Shown here: piece by piece, positions 57,952 through 64,000 of the stretch
How positions within the stretch are numbered: position 1 is the stretch's first letter
Layout of the letters: every line of letters starts with the position of its first letter
Source: Pectobacterium araliae
GTDB taxonomy: Bacteria; Pseudomonadota; Gammaproteobacteria; Enterobacterales; Enterobacteriaceae
Direction of reading: 5' to 3'
Assembly (NCBI RefSeq): GCF_037076465.1
Contig: NZ_AP028908.1
Location: 1,798,001-1,862,000, forward strand
Length of the DNA: 64,000 bases
Translations under genes and position numbers: made by a program
Notes under the pieces: generated by a model
Told to the model about the DNA's origin: nothing
Seen by the model: only the letters and a program-made list of their open reading frames with translations
Databases searched by the model: none

Positions 57952-59427
57952 ATGGCTCAGCACGATATTCAACAAACTACACAGGGCGCACCGACCCTGC
58001 GCCGTGAACTAAAAGCGCGGCATTTAACGATGATCGCGATTGGCGGATCGATTGGAACCGGGTTATTTGTCGCTTCGGGGGCGACGGTTTCACAAGCGGG
58101 CCCGGGGGGCGCACTCCTGTCTTATGCCCTGATTGGGCTGATGGTTTACTTCCTGATGACCAGCCTGGGCGAACTTGCGGCATTTATGCCGGTTTCTGGC
58201 TCGTTCTCTACCTACGGTTCCCGCTATGTTGAAGAAGGTTTCGGCTTCGCGTTGGGGTGGAACTATTGGTACAACTGGGCGGTGACCATCGCGGTCGATC
58301 TGGTTGCTGCACAGTTGGTCATGGGATATTGGTTCCCCGAGGTTTCGGGCTGGATCTGGAGCGCCCTGTTTCTCGCGCTGATGTTCCTGCTTAACTACAT
58401 TTCCGTGAAAGGGTTTGGTGAAGCCGAGTACTGGTTCTCACTGATTAAAGTGACGACGGTCATTATTTTCATTGCCGTTGGCGTGATGATGATTACGGGG
58501 ATCATGAGCGGTGCGGAAAATGCCGGATTCCACAATTGGAAAATCGGTGATGCGCCGTTTGCGGGAGGATTCTCCGCCATGATCGGTGTGGCGATGATTG
58601 TTGGTTTCTCTTTCCAGGGCACGGAATTGATTGGTGTCGCTGCCGGTGAATCTAAAGATCCGGGAAAAAATATACCGCGTGCGATTCGCCAGGTTTTCTG
58701 GCGCATCCTGCTGTTCTACATCTTCGCGATTCTGATTATCAGCTTAATTATTCCGTATACCGACCCGAACTTGCTGCGTAATGATGTAAAAGACATTACG
58801 GTTAGCCCGTTCACGCTCGTGTTTGAGAATGCGGGTCTGCTGTCTGCCGCTGCGGTGATGAATGCGGTCATCCTGACGGCGGTGCTATCGGCGGGTAACT
58901 CTGGGATGTATGCCTCTACGCGTATGTTGTTTACATTGGCATCGGAAGGTAAAGCACCGCGCATTTTTGCTAAGCTGTCGAAAGGTGGTGTGCCGCGTAA
59001 TGCACTATATGCCACAACGGTAGTCGCGGCGCTGTGTTTCCTGTCTTCTTTGTATGGCAATCAAACGGTTTATCTGTGGCTGCTGAATACCTCTGGTATG
59101 ACAGGTTTTATTGCCTGGCTGGGGATCGCAATCAGCCATTACCGTTTCCGCCGTGGCTATGTGATGCAGGGCCATGACCTTAGCCGCTTGCCTTATTTAT
59201 CGAATTTTTTCCCGCTTGGTCCGATTTTCGCGTTTGTGCTCTGCCTGATTATCACGCTGGGGCAAAATTATCAGGCGTTTCTGGAAGATAATATTGATTG
59301 GTATGGTGTGACGGCGACATATATCGGTATTCCGCTGTTCCTACTGATTTGGCTCGGCTATAAGTTGTATCGTGGAACGGGCTTCATTAAGTATCAGGAT
59401 ATGACGTTCCCGGATCATAAAGACTAA
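57952..59427 (+). CDS. lysP: Lysine-specific permease
   Basis: 491 residues, APC amino-acid permease with twelve spans. The typical start LRRELKARHLTMIAIGGSIG and FSFQGTELIGVAAGESKDP match. LysP imports lysine with protons and serves as the lysine sensor for CadC in E. coli. GCAGGATAACA precedes ATG 57952. Position beside yeiE is as in E. coli. Confidence 0.96.
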   Translation: MAQHDIQQTTQGAPTLRRELKARHLTMIAIGGSIGTGLFVASGATVSQAGPGGALLSYALIGLMVYFLMTSLGELAAFMPVSGSFSTYGSRYVEEGFGFALGWNYWYNWAVTIAVDLVAAQLVMGYWFPEVSGWIWSALFLALMFLLNYISVKGFGEAEYWFSLIKVTTVIIFIAVGVMMITGIMSGAENAGFHNWKIGDAPFAGGFSAMIGVAMIVGFSFQGTELIGVAAGESKDPGKNIPRAIRQVFWRILLFYIFAILIISLIIPYTDPNLLRNDVKDITVSPFTLVFENAGLLSAAAVMNAVILTAVLSAGNSGMYASTRMLFTLASEGKAPRIFAKLSKGGVPRNALYATTVVAALCFLSSLYGNQTVYLWLLNTSGMTGFIAWLGIAISHYRFRRGYVMQGHDLSRLPYLSNFFPLGPIFAFVLCLIITLGQNYQAFLEDNIDWYGVTATYIGIPLFLLIWLGYKLYRGTGFIKYQDMTFPDHKD

Positions 59428-59448
59428 ATTGTAAGCGCGTAGTTAACG

Positions 59449-59472
59449 GGCGACTCCCTGAAGGGCGTCGCC
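59449..59472 (+). terminator. lysP terminator
   Basis: GGCGAC/GTCGCC outer stem with an inner CCC/GGG, followed by TTTTTATT. Confidence 0.88.
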
Positions 59473-59528
59473 TTTTTATTACGCATGTAAATGATTTTAA
59501 TTTTCATCTACAGCCATTTCCCGATCAT

Positions 59529-59741
59529 TACAATGTGTTCGACAAAAAGCTCAATGTAAACTATACCTTGAAGGGAGCAGTAAATAACCTGTTAGATAAG
59601 GATTTCACCAGCGGTATCCGCACTTACGGTTCAGGAAGGGGCGCATTTACTACCGCTGATTATTACTCTTTCAGCCGTGTGACTTCAGGCTCTGTCCAGT
59701 CAGGACGTAACTACTGGCTATCAGTAAACGTCAACTTCTGA
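59529..59741 (+). pseudogene. cirA: C-terminal stump of a CirA-type TonB-dependent receptor
   Basis: The frame reads YNVFDKKLNVNYTLKGAVNN, then LLDKDF, and ends NYWLSVNVNF with a terminal Phe, the last strands and C-terminal signature of a TonB-dependent outer-membrane barrel. Only about 70 of the usual 650 or so residues remain, and no start or plug domain precedes it. In E. coli cirA adjoins lysP, so this is the residue of a deleted cirA. CirA takes up catecholate siderophores. Confidence 0.8.
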
Positions 59742-59748
59742 TGCAACA

Positions 59749-59782
59749 CCTCCTCGGAATGGGCAAGTTTGTTCCGGGGAGG
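59749..59782 (+). terminator. Hairpin after the cirA stump
   Basis: CCTCCTCGGAA and TTCCGGGGAGG pair across a 12-base loop eight bases after the stop. No T run follows. It is probably the retained cirA 3' hairpin. Confidence 0.5.
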
Positions 59783-60231
59783 ATGCCCTCCGCTCGCTTT
59801 CCCTCTCCAGCCACCTGGCACCGCTTCTGCTGTTTTTCTCGCACTGTTATTCTTTCTGATTAACGGCGGGGGTCGTTATTACCCGTTATTGCCGCCATCT
59901 CTTTGCTGATGGCATCAGAACAATACGCAATTATCCACGGAATTTTATTTTTTTTTGTGATATTTCTGAATATCGCCGATAACCATGTTGATGCGTGAAA
60001 TTCATTATATTAGGTATTGTTAATTGCTTTAATGCTGACTACGCTTCACGTTACGGAGTGATGGATTTTCGATGAAACAGGGGGGTAACGTTATTAATAC
60101 GTTCGTTGTCCTGTGTCATACAGAGAATTTAATTCATTAGTTTTGTATGAGAATACCTGTCGTGATTACCGATTATGGAGTCCTTGATATCTGTAATCGT
60201 TAATCAGTGTATGAATAGCAACCAGGGCACG
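59783..60231. other. Intergenic region before the dehydrogenase gene
   Basis: 450 bases with no credible gene. The first half is C/T-rich without recognisable protein similarity, and the second half is AT-rich and probably holds the dehydrogenase promoter. It may include debris of the cirA deletion. Confidence 0.4.
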
Positions 60232-61200
60232 ATGATGTTAAAAATTACCTTTTTGGATAAAGGCTCACTGCCTGAAACCATTTCCTTAAAAAAGACGAGT
60301 TTTAGGCGTCCACAATGCCGCCATGAATGGATTGAATATAGCTATACCTCTCCCGATCAGGTTATCGCCCGCGCAAAAGACACTCACGTGATCATCACGA
60401 ATAAAACGTTATTAACGCGCGATACCTTGGCCGCGTTACCTGCGCTGAAGCTGATTGCTGTGACGGCAACAGGGACTGACAATATCGATCTTGCTGCCGC
60501 CAAAGAGCGGGGTATCACGGTCAAAAATGTACCGGGTTATTCTACGCAAGCCGTGTCTGAACACGTGATTGCCATGATGTTCGCGCTGAAACACAGCCTG
60601 ATGGCATGGTATCGCGATCAACTGAGCGATCGCTGGGCTAGCCAGTCGCAATTTACTTATTTTGATCATCCGGTCAAGGACATTGCAGGTTCCACGTTGG
60701 GTATCATCGGTGCGGGCACGATTGGGCAGGAAGTGGCTCGTCTGGCGCAGGCGCTGGGAATGAAGGTGATTTTTGCCGAGCATAGAGGCGTCTCGCTGTG
60801 TCGTGCTGGGTATTTGCCGTTTGAGGATGTTCTGCGTCTGGCGGATGTCATTTCACTCAACTGCCCGCTAAAAGCGAGTACGCAGCATCTGATCAATTTG
60901 GAGACGCTCGCACTGTGTAAGCCAACGGCGTTTATTATTAATACCGCCAGAGGTGGGCTGATTGATGAGAGCGCATTGGCTGTAGCATTACACGAGCGCA
61001 GCATTGCTGGTGCTGCGCTGGATTGCCTGACACAGGAGCCGCCGCAAAAAGACAACCCCCTGATGGTGGCGGCTAAAACCTTGCCTAATCTTTTGATTAC
61101 ACCACATATCTCCTGGACGTCTGGTTCATCGCTGCAACTGTTGATGGAAAAGACAATTGAAAATATTGATGAGTATGCCCAGCAGAACGGATACAAATAA
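60232..61200 (+). CDS. D-isomer 2-hydroxyacid dehydrogenase
   Basis: 322 residues from ATG 60232 (an adjacent ATG at 60235; the frame is open from 60175). NAD-binding Rossmann motif GIIGAGTIGQEVARL, substrate motif NTARGGLIDESAL with catalytic Arg, then Glu in TQEPPQ and His in TPHISW. Closest in layout to hydroxypyruvate/glycerate reductases. The substrate is unresolved and there is no operon partner. Confidence 0.88.
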   Translation: MMLKITFLDKGSLPETISLKKTSFRRPQCRHEWIEYSYTSPDQVIARAKDTHVIITNKTLLTRDTLAALPALKLIAVTATGTDNIDLAAAKERGITVKNVPGYSTQAVSEHVIAMMFALKHSLMAWYRDQLSDRWASQSQFTYFDHPVKDIAGSTLGIIGAGTIGQEVARLAQALGMKVIFAEHRGVSLCRAGYLPFEDVLRLADVISLNCPLKASTQHLINLETLALCKPTAFIINTARGGLIDESALAVALHERSIAGAALDCLTQEPPQKDNPLMVAAKTLPNLLITPHISWTSGSSLQLLMEKTIENIDEYAQQNGYK

Positions 61201-61547
61201 GAGGTAATTTGATTTCGCCGGGTATGAGTGAATATTGCCCGGCAGCGAAAATATGATGTTCATCAATTTTAATTGATTACTAAAATTGAACGTTTCATCA
61301 GATTGAATTTTTTATCATCGATTATCTACATCAGATGCACTATATCCGTGAAGGCATGAAAGATATCTGCGAGAGAATGAAAGTGCAGCATATCAGAGCT
61401 AAAGCGAAAACGTTATTATTTGTGATTATTCTGATTAACTTCTCTGTTGTGTGAGGGAATATTTATTTCTTAATAATAACGGAAGTAAATAATAAAACGG
61501 ATGCGTGATATATTTTTTGTGGGAAAAATCCTATTTAATGAAGGAAG
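61201..61547. other. Intergenic region between the dehydrogenase and the IS1 copy
   Basis: About 350 AT-rich bases. No target-site duplication of the IS is recognisable at its right edge. A 20-codon frame MHYIREGMKDICERMKVQHI (61336-61395) shows no known similarity and is not called. Confidence 0.35.
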
Positions 61548-61549
61548 GG

Positions 61550-62074
61550 TTATGACTCAGATACGTTGTAATGGTGTTTTTCAATGTAGGCTCCGATACC
61601 TTTTTCATGTATTTTAAATGAACGGTAAAAGCAGGTTGTTTTCCTCGCCAGACGTTTAATGTGAATTCGTAAATTAAGGTTATGCCGTTCAATTCGCTGC
61701 GTGAATATCTTACCTGTCAGGTGTTTTTTTGACTCGATTTCTCGTGCGTAGCTGCCCCAGTCATCGGTGGTGAAAAAACCTATATGGAAAGGTTTCAACA
61801 AATCGAGCCGCTTCCGGCAGGTCTCATCCGTGTGGGGATCAAATACATGGGCAAGAATTTGTTTTCTTTTTGTATCAAATGCATACCAAAGCCAGTGCTG
61901 CTGTTTTTTATTCCCCACGAATGACCCTTGCTCATCCAGTTCACAAATCAGGGTGAGATCGTCATAGACGGTGGGTTTGCTTGTTACTTGTCGCAGCGCG
62001 AGTTTTTTAATGTGCTCATGACGGTGTTCATACTGATTTTCAGAACTCGCCCGTGTCTCTGACCCCAGCTCCAT
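61550..62074 (-). CDS. IS1-family transposase InsB part
   Basis: The conserved part spans about 150 residues from LALRQVTSKPTVYDDLTLIC, with DDE-type motifs CELDEQ, TTDDWGSYAREI and RIERHNLNLRIHIKRL. In IS1 the active enzyme is made by -1 shifting from insA at A6C, and TTAAAAAACTC is present here. The frame is open, but the upstream insA lesion would block production of the fusion. Confidence 0.8.
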   Translation of the reverse strand: MELGSETRASSENQYEHRHEHIKKLALRQVTSKPTVYDDLTLICELDEQGSFVGNKKQQHWLWYAFDTKRKQILAHVFDPHTDETCRKRLDLLKPFHIGFFTTDDWGSYAREIESKKHLTGKIFTQRIERHNLNLRIHIKRLARKTTCFYRSFKIHEKGIGAYIEKHHYNVSES

Positions 62075-62261
62075 TCATAGCCATATCGACAATTTTTTCT
62101 TTTGTTCCGGGCTTATGGGCGTTATAGCGGTAGTTAATCTGGAAAGTACGGCGACAATGTTGACAGTAATATCGGGGAAACCCTGCCTTTCCCGTTCCAT
62201 GCTTACGGACGGGTTCTGTTTGCTGACAATATCGGCAGGAAACTTCGATAGTGACGGTCAT
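62040..62261 (-). pseudogene. IS1-family InsA with an early frameshift
   Basis: 73 residues from ATG 62261: zinc-finger part SCRYCQQTEPVRKHG, CQHCRRTFQ, then GTKEKIVDMAMNGAGVRDT, ending GEF with TGA. Normal InsA has about 91 residues and continues with a helix-turn-helix. Reading the DNA one base shifted gives VLKISMNTVMSTLKNSR, so a single-base loss near 62047 has truncated the protein. Confidence 0.75.
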
Positions 62262-62488
62262 AAGACGTATCACTTAAAAGTGAATGATTTATCAAAAAAA
62301 CTCTTTTAAGTCATTACCATTTTTAGCAAGACAAGTGTTTTTATAAAATAATATCTCATCATAAATAAAAATTTCGTCAACAGCCTCGGTATCCAAGTCT
62401 GATACAGGTTTCGGTATTGAATCATCCATAAAAAGCGCTCAACATTCAGTCATCAAAAGGAATGTTTTACTATCAAAGGAAAATGACA

Positions 62489-64000
62489 ATGCCGGGTGCA
62501 GCCCGTCTTAACGATATCGGAAGTGGTCACGACTGCTTCCCTGAAACGCCGATAACCGAAGGCAGCCCTGACGTGATTATTAATGGTCAGCCAGCCGCTC
62601 GCAAAGGCGATACGGTTCTGCTTCACGGTTGTCCCTGTCCCAATGCACCACATGGTGTTCATTCCCGAAAAATAGCTGAAGGCTCATCGACTGTTATCAT
62701 TAACGGCAAACCCGCAGCGCGTATTGGTGATGACATCAATTGTGGTGGGGTGATTATCTCCGGCAGTGGCAACGTGATTATTGGTGATACCCCTCATCGT
62801 TCTCCGGTTTGGGAATGCGCGAAACAAGCAGCGTTGAGCCGTGCGCCGTTGTTGGCATTAACCCCGATGCTGGCAGTCGAGCCTGTTTTTGCCAAATCCT
62901 GCTTACGTGGTGCGGGTTGTACGGATGCGGGAACGGAAGATGAGCCACAGGGCAATATTGGGGAAATGAGTGTCTATTTCTCCTCACCTGCTGGTGAATC
63001 CATCGCTCCAACTGATAAACCTAATGATGTGAAACAGTATGAGCAGGCGGCGAAAAAGAAAAACACGTCTTCTGTTGTTTCTCCCCCCCAATCATTTACC
63101 GGAAAAAACGAACCGTTACCCCAGAGCTCGCCCGGTGTGATTAACAAGCCTCAGATACCCCCGATGGAGCCGTGGTATGAAACGATATTTAACCTGCTAG
63201 TGGGTAAAGTCGATGCTGCCATGTTGCCGCCACCTCAACAACTGGTAATAGCAGGTACGGCAGCACAGGCGGGTGCGACAGCTGCTGCGGGTGGTGCTGT
63301 GTCACAGGCCAATCAGGATGCGGCGAAAGCATTGACACATCAGATGAAACACTTGTCTGGTCCATCAATCTGGCAAGGCCAGTTGCAGATGGCGCAGAGT
63401 TTCTTGCTGATGGGGGCGTTGATTCAGCACCATCTGAAAGGTGAAAAAGACGATCTGCTGACACCTGAAAAATTACTTGAGGTGGCTAACAAGCAGGGAA
63501 CCGTCCCCAGTCGTGTGCGTTATCAGTGGGTGGAAGATGAGGAAACAGACAGGCTGAAAACGGTTGGCTACCACACCAGTATGGAAAGCGGACGCGATCA
63601 GGTACGTGTCCGACTACTTAAATACGATTTCCCCAACAATCGTTATGAGTTCTGGGAAGAGGGGGCAACCGGGCCAACGATTCTATGGACGCCGGATAAT
63701 CTGGGTATGGCATTACCCACGGATACGGCACACGGTGAACAGCCTGTTATTCCGTCAGCAGTGCCAGGATTTGAAATTCCAGAGATGGATGATGTCAGCA
63801 TTCTTGCCACACCGATGCCGGACGAGAAAGATTTCCGTGATTACATTCTGGTGTTCCCGGAGAATGCGTTTCCACCGATTTATATTTATCTGAGTAAACT
63901 CCCTGTTAACTTGCTTGATGTTGATTTATACAGTAATTTCATCGGGCGCTCACGACAAGGGAAGTATGATGCGGATCATATGCCATCAAAAGCAGCAGTA
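62489..64000 (+). CDS. PAAR and S-type-pyocin-domain protein, probable T6SS effector (3' end outside)
   Basis: 504 codons without a stop, open to the right edge. A PAAR domain at about 1-95 (INGQPAARKGDTVLLHG, VIINGKPAARIGDDINCGG) would cap a VgrG spike. A flexible linker and an Ala/Gly-rich hydrophobic segment (about 245-275) follow, then an S-type pyocin domain (FPENAFPPIYIYLSKLP), after which a toxin domain begins: GKYDADHMPSKAAV, a DH motif suggesting a metal-dependent nuclease. AAGGA eight bases before ATG 62489 decides the start over ATG 62483. The immunity gene should lie just outside. Confidence 0.85.
   Translation, partial: MPGAARLNDIGSGHDCFPETPITEGSPDVIINGQPAARKGDTVLLHGCPCPNAPHGVHSRKIAEGSSTVIINGKPAARIGDDINCGGVIISGSGNVIIGDTPHRSPVWECAKQAALSRAPLLALTPMLAVEPVFAKSCLRGAGCTDAGTEDEPQGNIGEMSVYFSSPAGESIAPTDKPNDVKQYEQAAKKKNTSSVVSPPQSFTGKNEPLPQSSPGVINKPQIPPMEPWYETIFNLLVGKVDAAMLPPPQQLVIAGTAAQAGATAAAGGAVSQANQDAAKALTHQMKHLSGPSIWQGQLQMAQSFLLMGALIQHHLKGEKDDLLTPEKLLEVANKQGTVPSRVRYQWVEDEETDRLKTVGYHTSMESGRDQVRVRLLKYDFPNNRYEFWEEGATGPTILWTPDNLGMALPTDTAHGEQPVIPSAVPGFEIPEMDDVSILATPMPDEKDFRDYILVFPENAFPPIYIYLSKLPVNLLDVDLYSNFIGRSRQGKYDADHMPSKAAV

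Larger units (their letters stand above)
61548..62318 (-). mobile_element. IS1-family element, probably inactive
   Basis: 771 bases, nearly the length of IS1. The right end (inverted) GGTAATGACTTAAAAG and the left end GGTTATGACTCAGATA match imperfectly. No 8-9 bp flanking duplication is visible. Its insA frame is broken (see the insA entry). It separates the dehydrogenase region from the PAAR-domain gene. Confidence 0.8.

Overview
The window is chromosomal DNA from a gammaproteobacterium of the order Enterobacterales. A soft-rot genus such as Pectobacterium fits best. This rests on gene order and protein similarity that I recognise, not on a database search. Blocks in the E. coli order (glnQPH-dps-rhtA-ompX; proL-yejM-yejL-yejK-rplY-radD-rsuA-bcr-yejG-yejFEBA; mepS-lpxT-yeiR-yeiP-yeiW-setB-fruBKA-nfo-yeiH-yeiE-lysP-cirA') alternate with genes that are absent from the E. 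coli K-12 order.

Layout. 0-14.2 kb: an M3 metallopeptidase, the glutamine ABC transporter, Dps, a small P-loop kinase, RhtA, OmpX, two multidrug-type exporters (MFS, MATE), a YgaP-type rhodanese, a cupin, a cold-shock-domain protein and a DUF2058 protein. About 14.36-27.92 kb: a mobile island next to tRNA-Pro(GGG), with a P4-type integrase, AlpA, an Icd-like protein and a zinc-finger/TOPRIM/DUF927 primase-helicase. Directly behind the primase lies a striking iteron array bounded by perfect 28-bp inverted repeats, which looks like a replication origin. The layout is that of a phage satellite (P4-like or Gram-negative PICI-like) with no recognisable structural genes. Its left half is cargo: a KTSC-type protein, a Sll1717-type P-loop ATPase split cleanly by an IS630-family element, an HNH-like protein, a ParE/CopG-type toxin-antitoxin pair, an IS5-family element and a short IS630-like MITE.

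28-42.3 kb: the conserved yej region, covering cardiolipin/LPS control, nucleoid and ribosome functions, DNA repair and peptide/microcin uptake. 42.6-45.5 kb: a small redox cluster (LLM oxidoreductase, glutathione transferase, a tiny ORF and a divergent LysR regulator) at the place where E. coli has rtn/pdeN. 45.7-59.4 kb: cell-wall hydrolase MepS, LpxT, zinc GTPase YeiR, YeiP, SetB, the Cra-controlled fructose PTS operon, endonuclease IV, YeiH/YeiE and LysP. 59.5-64 kb: a stump of the cirA receptor gene, a 2-hydroxyacid dehydrogenase, a damaged IS1-family copy, and the first 504 codons of a PAAR/S-pyocin-domain protein that is probably a type VI secretion effector and runs off the window.

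The strongest candidates for new biology are the inverted-repeat-bounded iteron origin behind the primase, and the satellite cargo whose ATPase reading frame can be restored exactly by removing the IS630 copy and one TA.
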